Origin: Moringa oleifera
Lineage: Eukaryota; Streptophyta; Magnoliopsida; Brassicales; Moringaceae
DNA length: 64,000 nt
Direction: 5' to 3'
Assembly (NCBI GenBank): GCA_021397835.1
Contig: JAJFZO010000094.1
Location: forward strand, 11,526,814 to 11,590,813
Made by a program: the position numbers and the translations under genes. Each line of letters starts with the position of its first letter. Position 1 is the stretch's first letter. The notes under the pieces were generated by a model. That model was not told the DNA's origin and made no database searches. It saw only the letters and a list, made by a program, of their open reading frames with translations. Of this stretch, positions 1 to 14,920 are shown piece by piece.

Positions 1-239
1 TAGCTTCTTTCTGATGGATCATGCATATGTTTATTTGTAACCATATGGCAGCGTTCAAGAGTTACTGATAGTTTCCATGTATAAGCCATTAGCACAATGT
101 GGACTTCTTTCATGAGATGATGTAACATCATAAGTTCTTTCATCTTAATGTTGGGTTTCTATTATTAAATAAATTTTTATATTTTAATTATAAATCTTCA
201 GAAAAAGTAACAAAGCATACATATCTCAACGTTGCTGTC

Positions 240-960
240 AATAGTATTTTAATCCATTCTATTATTTTTTTCTGCTTTAGCTAAGAAAGAAGAAACAGAT
301 GGAGTTCGAGAGAGAAATACTGAAATTGGTGTGTGACTTGTGATAGGAATAAAAAATTACTTATATCTACGAAGAATTGGATAATCAAGCTTAGCCGCAG
401 TTTCTTCTCTCTTTTCCACGCACTTACAGAGCAAACCAGCTTTCTGATTTTGTTGTTGATTTTTGTCTCCTCCTAATTATTCTGAGAAAATTTTGAATCC
501 AAGAATACGGAGAAGACAAGTTAAAAAAAGAAAATCGATCTGCGATAAAGCTATGGCAGAGTGCTGTTGATATTAATAGAAGACTGATTAATTACAGTTT
601 CAAACATGGGTTTTATCACCAAGAATTTCTTCTTTTTTTTTTTGAAGATATGTGCAAATGAAGGTGGCAAAAATGGAAAAAGAAGAAAACAAACTCTCAA
701 TTAAAAAATAAAAATAATTGAAATGGGCATAGAAAAATATTTTTTAAGTATCAAAAAGTGATTTTTTTAAAGAATATTATTTTTCAAAAAATAACATATC
801 CCAAAAAATATATGCATTTTTTTTTAAAAAAAAACCTTTCTATTCATACAGTACTTTCAAACCAGCTGAATGTGCAAATTAAAGGAAAAGGTGATGGGAC
901 AAATTGGGATAAATTTTAAATTTTTAAAATTTGCTTTTGTAGACCATAGACGGACAAGAT
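240..960. other. Conserved non-TPS segment without an open reading frame
   Basis: This stretch is repeated almost unchanged at about 9588-10310. It has higher complexity than its AT-rich surroundings and includes pyrimidine-rich runs such as tttcttctctcttttccacg. No long reading frame, protein motif or RNA structure was recognised on either strand. It could be a captured exon or UTR of an unrelated gene, or a regulatory remnant. I assign no function. Confidence 0.4.
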
Positions 961-1884
961 AAAAATGAAGGCATGGTTATAAATGGGGTTCACCAACTGT
1001 TGGGTGGGAAGTCGAATCAGTACTGCTCCCCCCTCTCTAATTGAAAAGATGTAAACGTAATTCCTACCTCATTTGTCGTCTTATATCATGTGCTCTAAAT
1101 AGCTTTCGGGTGCAAAGATTCCTGTCACTTGCTACGTCTACATTCAAATGTATTGGGAAAAGAGTCCATCACTGAATATTGAAGACCACAACTTTTGCCT
1201 ATTGGTCGCAGGCATGTCAAGGCAAGCTCCAGTACTGAAAGATTATCAGTGATTTTCATTGAGCATATATGAGTGGCCCAACACATTCACTTCCTCAATT
1301 ATTTTTGCTAATTATGTACTCAGTTTTAATTGCTTCTTTGCTGAACTTTTTGTAATATAATAAAATTATTGTATACATTAAACATATGTAAGACATTTTT
1401 TTGCCAAAATTTTAAATTCTAGTGGATAATATAGACTTTAATGAAGGTGTTTTCTCAATTCATGAATCCGATATCTTGAGTATTTTCATGTTTTTTTTTT
1501 TTTTAAAGGAATAAAACTGTGAGAATGACTTGGTGTTAGCTTAACCAAATGTAAGACTTACAGCAATGAATTGAGGGACTTACAGACCATTTTATAAAAG
1601 ATTATAATCTCTTTAATTTTTAAAGTTTGAACTAAATCAATCTTTTAAATGAGCTTAATTTCTTCAATTACGTAAAACATGTTGAATGAAAATCACGAGT
1701 TTTACTAATTTTTAATTAAAATTTTTTATGTGGTTTTAAAACTCAGCTAAAATATATCAAAATATAGAAAAGTAAGTCAGCAATGAATATGAATTTAAAG
1801 AGATTTTTAAATATTTGATTTATCTTAAAGCAAATTACACTTTTACTGTAGTTTAAAAGTGGAGAAGAAAATTAAAAAAATAAA

Positions 1885-3540
1885 AACTACCAAAATTGGC
1901 ATCACTTCCTATTTTTTTACAAAACAAAATTATCTTTATTAACATTTGTTTTTTAGTACTTAAATATGTTGTGGAGACAAAAAAAAAATCTTTGTAAAAG
2001 ATAATGATATTTTTAAAATTAAAAAACTCAAAAATTAAGATAATTTAAAAATACCTTTTTTTTTCTTCAAACTCTCTCTTTTCATTGGTCTCTCTCTCCA
2101 CTCTTTCTCCTTGTTTTCGTGTTCAAGATCTACTCAATCAAAATTTAAAGAATAATTCAAAGGCAATCATTGATATTTTTAATTAATTCTCTCATATATA
2201 AGAAATAAATATCGTGGAGGCTAAGAACGAAGTTTATGGTTTTTATAATACAATTTTTTTCAAAATCAAAAAGTGTTTAATTGAGTTAAGAAGATAATAA
2301 GTATACGTTTGAACAATAAAACTGTGAAATTTTTATTTATTTCAATAAAAATCATGACATATTTTTTATTTCATTACTTAAAATGAAAAACTATTTAATG
2401 ATAATAAAACAATAAAATATTTTATTAAAATTATTTGTTAATTATTAAATTATAATATCAACGTACAAGTTGTTACTTTTTTTTTTAATTCATTGCTTTT
2501 TTAACAAAGTTATTATTTGTTTACTAAAATCTTTATTTATTTACTGAAATCGTTATTTATTTTATCAAATCATTACTTTTTATTAAAATTGTTATTTTTT
2601 TGTAAAATAATTATTTTTTCTCTGTAATAACTTTCAGACTTTCGAGACTCTTTATAAGTCACATATGATTGATAAACTGATCAAGTATTAACCATCTGTA
2701 CTTGGATTAAAAAAAAAGTCAAAATTCAAGTAAATAGATTAACAAACACACAATATGAGTTATGAAATAAATAAAAACTGGATAGGAAATCAAATAAATC
2801 ATGTCATGAAACATGAAAACTATATATGAAATTGAAAAACATGATACGAAATTAAAAATATGATACAAAATTAAAAAATATGATATGAAATTGAAAAATA
2901 TGATATGAAGTTAGAAACATGATACATAATTAAAAAATATGATATAAAATTGAAAAACATTATACAACATCAGTAAACATAATATAAAATTAATAAATAT
3001 AATATGAAATTAAAAAAACATGATATATTGTTATTAAGTTACGAAATTAAATATTCGATGCATCCATATCAAGGAATTAAAACTAGAACTTTAAAAGATT
3101 GAACAAATACATGCAATGTTTGTTGATATACCCAAATTATTTATTGATTCTTAAAGTATCAAAAGAAACATGTAAGAAAAAATACCATTTTGTACCTAAA
3201 AATCAAATATTCATAAACCATACCTTGATTGATTTCTTGTAATTAAGCTAACTCAATAATATTTTTTAATAGTATATATGCAATGAAATGCAAGAAATCA
3301 ACATCAGTGGATTGATTAAAAATGAAAAAAGACAGAGAAGTGAGCACAAAACTGAGATAAGAAGGAAAAAGCAACGTTTGAGGAGGGTTTAATTTTTTAT
3401 TTTCTCTTATGGGTAAGTTTACCTAATTACACATTTATTCATTAAAGATATTTTGATTTAAAAATAGCTTAAAAGTGCTAAAATAATATAGATTACTAAT
3501 TTAAGTTATTTTTGCAAATACTACTTGCCAAATTTTTTTT
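1885..3540. mobile_element. Decayed non-autonomous MULE-like element, copy A
   Basis: The left part follows the same order of sequence as the left end of the large MULE at 24981: 'ccaaaattggcatcac', 'ttttagtacttaaatatg', 'gtaaaagataatgatat', a CT-rich leader, and 'caagatctactcaatcaaaat'. A run of degenerate TCGTTAT units follows at 2500-2640, then GATACGAAATT-like units at 2790-3040. The right part (3120-3540) matches the right end of the large MULE ('atatacccaaat', 'agtatcaaaagaaacatg') and ends near 'cttgccaaatttt', an inverted match to the left end. No transposase or protease coding sequence remains. I infer an internally deleted derivative. A second copy lies at 11210-12830. Confidence 0.65.
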
Positions 3541-4018
3541 CCCTAAAAAGCTAAATAAAAAAATTCATGAGATCATTTTCTACTACTAAATCTAGCCATT
3601 TTATCTCATTATTGTCCATTAATTTTTAAAATTAAATTGATAACTCAAAACCAATTTTTACTTTATCTTATATACCTAACAACATAATTAGTAGATAGTA
3701 TGTATGATTCAAACATATTGAAAAAATAAAAAGGAAACTAGTATGGATGTCTTCCTTTCAATTTGTTTGTTATATAGATAGAAATATTGTAAATCAAATA
3801 ATTCTTTTACCAAAGGGAGAAGAATCTCACATGGAGAAATTAATGGCTCCCTCTTGGCCAGGGTGTAGTTAACTTCTCGGCTCCTTCCATCCATATGATG
3901 TAAGCTTAGCCCTATAGAATACTAGTACTAGATTGGAGTTGTGATCATCAACAAGTGCTCATTTCAAATGAGCAAAGAAAAAACAAGCCTGCCAATCATT
4001 CACTATATATCAAAAGAT

Positions 4019-4485
4019 ATGTCTAAACCAGCTTTGACTCTCCTCGCTTCACCTTAAAATGTTTTGTCAAACACCGTCAATCGTCCCATGGCTAATTATC
4101 GATAAAGTATATGGGGGAATTGCTTCCTCACAAATGCTTCTGATTCTATAGTACCTACTGTGAAAATGTGAAAATTAAGCGTTTCTTTTAAACTTCGAGC
4201 TGAGAATATGCATTTTTATTTTGCTTGTATATGTTTTCATATGTCTGAACTACTGTCTGCGTCATCACCAATTAATACTTCTGATTTGCTTCTCCTTTTG
4301 AACATTGCATTAAATTAGAGTTTTTAACCATCAACATAGTATTTTTATGTTAATTTTTTGTGCAAGCTAATGGTCTAATGGCTCAAGAAGACTTGAAAGA
4401 ATTGAAACAAGTAGTTAAGAGGATGCTTGTAAATGATTCATATGATGCGTATGCCATATTTGAAGAGCTTAAAGTTCTGTCTCAA
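4019..4485 (+). pseudogene. Terpene synthase relic with exon 2 fused to exon 4, copy A
   Basis: 4019-4150 is a first exon like that of the other TPS genes: it begins MSKPALTLLASP, has stop codons in frame, and ends at a gt donor. After a short intron-like stretch, about 4366 onward reads like the start of TPS exon 2 (AQEDLKELKQVVKRMLV). It then jumps directly into the exon 4 metal-binding region, here NDSYDAYAIFEELK in place of [14 protein letters not shown]. The rest of exon 2, all of exon 3 and the first half of exon 4 are missing. The same join occurs in copy B at 13304-13768, so the deletion predates the segmental duplication. No catalytic protein can result. Confidence 0.85.
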
Positions 4486-4985
4486 GATGTTTTTATATTT
4501 CTTAAAAATTTAAAAAATATATTTTATTTTATAAATAATTTTTATATTAAAAATATAAAAACTTCTCTTTTAAGATTTTTTTTTCTATTTCTCAAAAGCA
4601 TTAACTATAAATGATTATTTTAAAATAATTTTTATATTAGAGAACATAAAATAGATCTTCCTCTTTAGATTTTTTATTTTTTTAAATGCATTAAATATAT
4701 AATTTATTTTTAAAATAATTTTTATATCAAAAAATATAAAAATTTTTCTCTTGAGATTTTTTCTTATTTCTCAAAAGTATTAACTATATTTTTTAAAAAT
4801 AAATTTATATTAAAAATATATATAATATCTCTCTTAATATTTTTCTATTTTTTAAAATATCAAATATATATTTTGTTTTTTGAAAAATAATTTGTATGTT
4901 AGAGATTATGAAAACCTTTACCTTGAGTTTTTTAATATTTTTTAAAAACTTGAAACAAATATTTATTTTTTAAAAGTTTTATTAA
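4480..4985. repeat. AT-rich minisatellite, about 88-bp unit, five to six copies (A)
   Basis: Units containing a 'tctctt..agatttttt' core followed by 'tttctcaaaagcattaactat' and 'ttttaaaataatttttatatta' recur at about 4563, 4656, 4744, 4831 and 4919, a spacing of 87-93 bp. The array begins directly at the end of the TPS exon 4 relic. The duplicate is at 13765-14265. Confidence 0.7.
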
Positions 4986-5679
4986 AATTTCTTTTTATTT
5001 TTATTTAATAATTTTACATTGTCAAGAAATTTTAATTTATTATTTTTTTAAACCCTACTATCCCAACGTTATCTTTCTTCTTTCTCTCTTTTTTTTTAAA
5101 AAATTATTTTCCTTCTTTAAAGAAAGAAATACTCTTCATTTCTTAATCATCTTTCTCTTTTTTTTTTTATTGTTATTTTTTTGCTCTCTCTTTCTTCCTA
5201 TACTAACAATATCAGCCACCACCACTTGCACTATGATATTCTTACAACTTTTAATGCCTTATTGTAGCTGATTATATATTTAAAATATAAATCAAAATGG
5301 TAAGCATATCATGATTAACTCGCAAACAATGTATTAAAATAAAAAAAAATAAAATAAAACAAAAAAGTATGAAAGTAAAAAGCATGAGAGAATTAGAATA
5401 AGATTTATCATAAAAATAAAATGACCTTATGATAAAGTGAAGAAAAATCCATATCAAAATGTCCTGAAGTGAGAATAAAAAAATAAAAAAAATGAAACGC
5501 GTGGATAATAAATTTTTTTGAAATAAATAGAGGACAAGAACTAAAAAAAAAAATTTAATTTTTTTGTGTTTTCTTTCCTCTAAAAAAAAAAAAAACTAAA
5601 TCTTTGCATTCCAAATTTTCCTTCAAAAACTACATCTTTTTTTCCTCAAAAAATTCTTCCCCTCCAAAAATTTTCCCTC
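4986..5679. other. AT-rich spacer, no gene seen
   Basis: Long A and T runs with CT-rich patches (5060-5200). The sequence is shared with copy B as far as 5638. Short predicted peptides here are low-complexity, and no coding feature is supported. Confidence 0.6.
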
Positions 5680-6354
5680 CAAGATTAGCATCATCCCACG
5701 TTTAACTGTTTGCCCATTTCTATTTATTCACGTGTAGTACCTGCTGATAAACAAAAATACCATAGAATAATTTATGAACAGCAAAATATCTATACGAACA
5801 TAAAATATCTAGACCAAAATGTAATTAACAATAAAATTGATAATTATAAAAATACATTAATTGTTCCGTTGAAAACAAACACGAAAACACACTCATTAAG
5901 TATTGGAAAAATTTTGAAAATACCAGCAAATATCTTTGCCAAATCAAATCACAATAATCAACAATTTTAATATAGATATTATAAAAATAATTTTTTTAAA
6001 TGAAAAGTATATTTAGGTGATTTGATACTAATTACACTTAGCTTTACAAAATGCAAAATGAAAATATTAATTGTACACCTAAGTGATTTGTATGTTATTT
6101 CATCACTGAAAAGAAAAAGAAAGAATTAAGGAGATTGCATTAATTAGTGATCTTCAAAAGAACCAAATGTAGGTAAATCAAAATTTTTAATTATAAAAAA
6201 TATTTGACATTAAAGATGAAAGAATTAATTAAAGTTAAATTCAAGTATCTTAAAAAGAATAATCATATCTAAACATTGATGAATATAATAAAAAAATAAC
6301 ATAATAAAAACTTCGAACCATAAATGATAATGACCACATAAAAATTTGTAAGAG
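5680..6354. repeat. TPS distal upstream module, inverted copy of 19600-20455
   Basis: 5680-6000 matches the reverse complement of about 19800-20455: 'agattagcatcatcccacgt' here corresponds to 'acgtgggacgatgctaatct' there, and 'gccaaatcaaatcacaataa' here to a similar block near 19840. 6090-6310 also matches about 48570-48780 and 57720-57930, upstream of TPS-4 and TPS-5. TPS-1 and the inverted TPS-2 were therefore copied together with at least 1 kb of upstream DNA. Confidence 0.75.
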
Positions 6355-6560
6355 ATTCACATTTTGGTCAATGATCAACTCTTAATAATTTTTCGGACAT
6401 ATGATCTTCCTCTAAAAAGTCACATTAATTTAATTAAAGAAATAGCTCTCCGTGATCTTGTGGTCTTCATCAATTTCTGGGGTTTTTGCATCCGTATGAG
6501 CTAGCTTGCTCCTATAAATAGCAGAGCGAGCTAGGAGCTCTTTCACTTCATCTTTCTGTT
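6355..6560 (+). promoter_or_regulatory. TPS-1 proximal promoter (W-box-like element and TATA box)
   Basis: TATAAATA lies at 6513-6520, about 90 bp before the start codon at 6608. It is followed by 'gcagagcgagctaggagctc' and 'tttcacttc', a block kept in every TPS copy of the window. Upstream, 'ttttggtcaatgatcaac' (GGTCAA at 6366-6371, TTGACC on the other strand) is a WRKY-type W-box and is conserved at the same place before TPS-3, TPS-4 and TPS-5. A regulatory role is inferred from conservation and known motifs. Confidence 0.7.
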
Positions 6561-6607
6561 GAACACCCAAAAAAAAAAAAAAAAAAAGCCAACCTGCATC
6601 GTAAAAG

Positions 6608-9291
<2,684 letters not shown>

Positions 9292-11209
9292 GTCTGGAGA
9301 CAGCATCATGGAAGATTGAAGAACAAAGAAAAGATGAAGAGAATAATTAGCTTCTTTCTGATGGATCATGTATATGTTTATTTGTAACCATATGGTAGTG
9401 TTCAAGAGTTACTGATAGTTTTCATTTATAAGCCATTAGCACAATGTGGACTTCTTTTATGAGATGATGTAACATCATAAGTTCTTTCATCTTAATGTTG
9501 GGTTTCTATTATTAAATAAATTTTTATATTTTAATTATAAATCTTCAGAAAAAGTAACAAAGCATACATATCTCAACGTTGCTGTCAATAGTATTTTAAT
9601 CCATTCTATTATTTTTTTCTGCTTTAGCTAAGAAAGAAGAAACAGATGGAGTTCGAGAGAGAAATACTGAAATTGGTGTGTGACTTGTGATAGGAATAAA
9701 AAATTACTTATATCTACGAAGAATTGGATAATCAAGCTTAGCCGCAGTTTCTTCTCTCTTTTCCACGCACTTACAGAGCAAACCAGCTTTCTGATTTTGT
9801 TGTTGATTTTTGTCTCCTCCTAATTATTCTGAGAAAATTTTGAATCCAAGAATACGGAGAAGACAAGTTAAAAAAAGAAAATCGATCTGCGATAAAGCTA
9901 TGGCAGAGTGCTGTTGATATTAATAGAAGACTGATTAATTACAGTTTCAAACATGGGTTTTATCACCAAGAATTTCTTCTTTTTTTTTTTTTTGAAGATA
10001 TGTGCAAATGAAGGTGGCAAAAATGGAAAAAGAAGAAGACAAACTCTCAATTAAAAAATAAAAATAATTGAAATGGGCATAGAAAAATATTTTTTAAGTA
10101 TCAAAAAGTGATTTTTTAAAGAATATAATTTTTCAAAAAATAACATATCCCAAAAAAATATATGCATTTTTTTTTAAAAAAACCTTTCTATTCATACAGT
10201 CCTTTCAAACCAGCTGAATGTGCAAATTAAAGGAAAAGGTGATGGGACAAATTGGGATAAATTTCAAATTTTTAAAATTTGCTTTTGTAGACCATAGACG
10301 GACAAGATAAAAATTAAGGCATGGCTATCAATGGGGTTCACCAATTGTTGGGTGGGAAGTCGAATCAGTACTGCTCCCCCCTCTCTAATTGAAAAGATGT
10401 AAACTTAACTCCCAACTCATTTGTCGTCTTATATCATGTGCTCTAAATAGCTTTCGGGTGCAGAGATTCCTGTCAATTGCTACGTCTACATTCAAATGTA
10501 TTGGGAAAAAAGTCCATCACTGAATATGAAAGACCACAAATTTTGCCTATTGGTGGCAGGTATGTCAAAGCAAGCTCCAGTGCTGAAAGATTATCAGTGA
10601 TTTTCATTGAGCATTATATGAGTGGCCCAACACATTCGCTTCGTCAATTATTTTTTCTAATTATGTACTTAGTTTTAATTGCTTCTTTGCTTAATTTTTC
10701 ATGATATAATAAAATTATTGTATACATTAAACAAATGTAAGACTTAGCAATAATAAATGATAATATAGACTTCATTAATGAAGGTGTTTTTTCAATTCAT
10801 GAACCTAATATCTTAAGTATTTTCATTTTTTTTAAAAGGAATAAAACTATGAGAATGACTTGGTGTTAGCTTAACCAAATGTAAGAATTACAGCAATAAT
10901 AAAGGAACTTACAGACCATTTTATAAAAGATTATAATCTCTTTAATTTTTAAAGTTTGAACTAAATCAATCTTTTAATTGAGCTTAATTTCTCCAATTAC
11001 GTAAAAATTGTTGAATGAAAATGATGAATTTTACTAATTTTTAATTAAATTTTTCAGGTGGTTTCAAACCTCAGCTAAAATATATCAAAATGTAAAAAAG
11101 TAAATCAGCAACGAATTGGATTTAAAGACATCTTTAAATATTTGATTTATCTTAAAGTAAATTACGCTTTCATTGTTGTTCAAGAGAGGAGAAGAATTTT
11201 TTTAAAAAA

Positions 11210-12830
11210 AATGAATTGCCAAATTTGGCATCACACTTCTATTTTTTTTACAAAATAAATCATATTTATTAATTTTTGTTCTTTAGCATTTAAATATATT
11301 GTGAAGACGAAAATATTCTTGTAAAAGATAATGATATCTTTAAAATTAAAAAAACTCAAAAATTGAGATAATTTATCCGAATACTCTCTTTTTCTTCAAG
11401 TTCTTTCTCTTTGATCTCTCTCTGCGCTCTTTTTGTATTTGCTCTTTCTTCTTATCCTTGTGTCCAAGATCTACTCAATCAAAATTTAAAGAATAATTCT
11501 CTCATATATAAAAACAAATATCGTGGATACTAAAGACAAAATTTGTGATTTTCATAACACAATTCTTTTCAAAATCATAAAGTATTCGAGCAGGTCCAAA
11601 AGATTGTAGGTATATGTTTGAACAACAATGTAGTTTAAGATTATGAAATTTTTATTTTTTTCAATAAAAATCGTTATATATTATTTATTTCATTACTTGA
11701 AATGAAGAATTGTTTAATAACAATAAAATCATAGAATGTTTTATAAAATTATATTTTAATTATTAAATTATAATATCAACAAATAAATCGTTATTTCTTT
11801 CCCTAATTCGTTATTTTTTTAACAGAATCATTATTTGTTTCTTAAAATTTTTACTTATATACTAAAATGGTTACTTCTTTTATGAAATTATTACCTCTTT
11901 ATTAAAATTGTTATTTTTTAAAATCATTATTTCCTCTTTGTAATAGCTTTCGGACTTTGAGACTCCTTATACGTCACATATGACTGATAAACTGATCTAG
12001 TATTTTTCATTTGCACTTGAACAAAAAAAAATGTCAAAATTCAAGTAAATAAATTAACAAACACGTAAAAGTTATGAAACAAATATAAACTAGATATAAA
12101 ATCAAATAAATCATGTCACAAAATATAAAAACTATATATGAAATTAAAAAACATGATACAAAATTAAAATGGATATATGATACAAAATTGAAAAACATGA
12201 TACAAAACTAGAAACATGATACAAAATTAAAAAATATAATACAATATAAAATTAAAATATATTATACAACATCGATTAACATAATATGAAATAAAAAAAT
12301 ATAATATGAAATTGAAAAACGTGATGACATCAAGTTACGAAATTGAATATTTGATACATTCATATCAAAAGATTAAACTAAAAATTTAAAAATTGAACAA
12401 ATACATGCAATGCTTGTGATATACCCAAACTAGTTATTAATCCTTAAAGTATCAAAAGAAACATGTGAGAAAAAATATATTTTATACTTAAAAATTAAAT
12501 ATTCGTAAACCATACATTGACTGATTTCTTGTAATTAAGCTAGCTCAATAACATTTTTTGATAGTCTACATGCAATGAAATGCAAGAAATCAACGTCAAC
12601 GGATTGATTAAAAATGAAAAGAAGGCAGAGAGGTGAGCACAGAACTAAGATAAGAGGGAAAAAGCAAAGTTTGAGGAGGGTTTAATTTTTGATTTTCTCT
12701 TCTGGGTAGGTTTACCTAATTACACATTATTCATTACAGATATTTTGATTTAAAAATAGCTTAAAAGTGCTAAAAGAATATAGATTACTAATTTAAGTTA
12801 TTTTTGCAAATACAAGCCAAATTTTTTTCC
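11210..12830. mobile_element. Decayed non-autonomous MULE-like element, copy B
   Basis: Duplicate of 1885-3540 with the same order: left-end similarity to the MULE at 24981 ('gaattgccaaatttggcatc', 'tgtccaagatctactcaatc'), degenerate TCGTTAT units near 11785-11960, GATACAAAATT units near 12110-12330, and right-end similarity ending about 12830 near 'caaatttttttcc'. No coding sequence remains. Confidence 0.6.
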
Positions 12831-13303
12831 CAACAAGCTAAATAAAAAAATTCATGAGATCATTTTCTACTACGAAACCTAGCCATTTTATCTCATTATT
12901 TTCCATTAATTTTTAAAATTTAAATTGATAACTCAAAATCAATTTTTACTTTCTCATATATACCTAACAACATAAATAGTAGATGGTATGTATGATTTAA
13001 ACATATTAAAAAAAAAGGATACTAATAGGGATGTCTTCCTTTCAATTTGTTTGTTACTATGTATAGAAATATTATAAATCAAATAATTCTTTTACCAAAG
13101 GGAGAAGAATCTCACATGGAGAAATTAACAGTTCCCTCCTCGCCAGGGTGTAGTTAACTTCTCTGGTCCTTCCATCCATATGATGTAAGCTTAGCCCTAT
13201 AAAATACTAGTATTAGATTGGAGCTATGATCATCAACAAGTGCTCCTTCCAAATAAGCAAAGAAAAAGCAAGCCTGCCAGTCATTCACTATATATCAAAA
13301 GAT

Positions 13304-13768
13304 ATGTCTACACCAACTTCGACTCTCCTTGCTTCATCTTAAAATGTTTTGTCAAACACCATCAATCGTCTCATGGTTAATTATCGATAGAGTATATGGG
13401 GGAATTGCTTCCTCATAAATGCTTCTGATTCTACGGTATCTACTGTGAAAATGTGAAAATTAAGCATTTCTTTTAAACTTCGAGCTGAGAATATGCATTC
13501 TTATTTTGCTTGCATATGTTTTCATATGCTTGAACTACTGTCTGCATCATCACGAATAATGCTTCTAATTTGCTTCTCCTTTTGAACATTGCATTAAATT
13601 AGGGTTTCTAACCATCAACACAGTATTTTTATGGTAATTTTTTGTGCAGCTAATGATTTAATAGCTCAAGAAGAACTGAAAGAATTAAAACAAGTAGTTA
13701 AAAGGATGCTTGTAGATGATTCATATGACACGTATGCCACATTTGAAGAGCTTGAAGATCTCTCTTAA
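13304..13768 (+). pseudogene. Terpene synthase relic with exon 2 fused to exon 4, copy B
   Basis: Partner of the relic at 4019-4485. Exon 1 starts at ATG 13304 and has an early stop codon. The fused exon (from about 13650) reads AQEELKELKQVVKRMLV and then [14 protein letters not shown] before a TAA near 13766. The exon 2 to exon 4 join is at the same base as in copy A. It shows that the deletion came first and the segmental duplication second. Confidence 0.85.
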
Positions 13769-14265
13769 GATGTTTTTATATTTCTTAAAAATTTAAAAAA
13801 TATATTTTATTCTATAAATAATTTTCATATTAAAAAATACGAAAATTTTTTAAAGATTTTTTTTTATATTTCTCAAAAGCATTAACTATAAATTATTATT
13901 TTAAAATAATTTTTATATTAGAGAACACAAAATCCACCTCCCTCTTTAGATTTTTCATATTTTTTGAAAGCATTAAATATATAATTTATTTTTAAAATAA
14001 TTTTTATATCAGAGAATATGAAAACTTCTCTCTTAAGGTTTTTTTATATTTTTTAAAAATATTAAATATATTTTTATTTTTAAAAATAATTTTATATTAA
14101 AAATATAAAAATATCTCTCTTAACATTTTTATATTTTTTAAAAATTTCAAATATATATTTTATTTTTTTGAAAATAATTTTTATATTAGAGAGTATGAAA
14201 ACTTTTCTCTTGAGTTTTTTTATAGTTTTTGAAAACTTAAAACATATATTTATTTTTTAAAAATT
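13765..14265. repeat. AT-rich minisatellite, about 88-bp unit (B)
   Basis: Duplicate of the 4480-4985 array, with the same cores ('cctctttagatttttc', 'tctcttaaggttttt', 'tctcttaacatttttat') at roughly 88-bp spacing. It follows the TPS relic directly. Confidence 0.65.
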
Positions 14266-14920
14266 TCTCATTATTTTATTTAATAATTTTGTATTGTCAA
14301 AAAATTTTATTTTATTAATTTTTTGAACCCTACTATCCCAAAGTTATCTTTCTTTTTTCTCTCTCTTTTTTTAATTATCTTCTTTCTTTAAATAAAGAAA
14401 TACTCTTCATTCCCTAACCATCTTTCTCTTTTTTTTTTTTTCATTTTTTATTGTTGTTTTTTTTGCTCTCCCTCTTGTCTTTCTCCCTATACTAACAATA
14501 TCACCCACCATCACTTGCAGTATGATATTCTTAAAACTTTTAATGCCTTATTGTGGCTGATTATATATTTAAAATATAAATCAAAATGGTAAGCACATCA
14601 TGATTAACTCGCAAACAATGCATTAAAGTGAAAAAAATAAAATAAAACAAAGAAGTATAAAAGTAAAAAACATGAGAGAATAAGAGTAAGACTTATCATA
14701 AAAAAAATTAATTTATGAAAGCGAAGAAAAGTGATTTCAAAATGCCATTGAAGTGAAAATAAGAGAATAAAAAGAGATAAAACCCATGGATAGTAATTTT
14801 TTTTGAAATAAAAAAAAGGACAACAACTTAGAAAAAATCTTTAATTTTTTTCATTTCCTTTCCTAAAAAAAAAGGCTAAATATTTTCATTCTAATTTATT
14901 TTTCAAAAACTACATCTTTT

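Larger units (their letters stand above)
1..5638. repeat. Segmental duplication copy A (TPS 3' flank, MULE relic, TPS relic, minisatellite)
   Basis: This block aligns end to end with 9349-14920. Both begin with the same TPS 3' untranslated sequence (starting tagcttctttctgatggatc) and both diverge after 'aactacatctttttt' (5638 here, 14920 there). Roughly 100-600 are almost identical between copies; later parts differ by small indels and substitutions. The first bases match sequence lying about 60 bp after the TPS-1 stop codon. The block therefore looks like the downstream flank of another TPS-1-like gene located before the window start. It contains no intact gene. Its sub-parts are listed separately. 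Confidence 0.9.
9349..14920. repeat. Segmental duplication copy B
   Basis: Second copy of the 1-5638 block, directly downstream of TPS-1 and starting in its 3' UTR. A poly(A)-type signal (aaataaa) is near 9514. It contains a MULE-like relic (11210-12830), a TPS relic (13304-13768), the 88-bp minisatellite and AT-rich spacer. Similarity to copy A ends at 14920, where sequence switches without a gap into TPS exon 4. Peptides predicted around 10477-10704 lie in sequence duplicated non-coding in copy A and are not genes. Confidence 0.9.

Noticed and set aside
4360..4614. Apparent 84-residue gene
   Set aside because: It begins at a GTG inside a former intron, consists of the TPS exon 2/4 relic, and then runs into AT-rich minisatellite sequence.
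10477..10704. Open stretch of 75 codons in block B
   Set aside because: The corresponding place in block A (about 1140-1360) is not open, there is no family match, and it lies in duplicated non-coding DNA.
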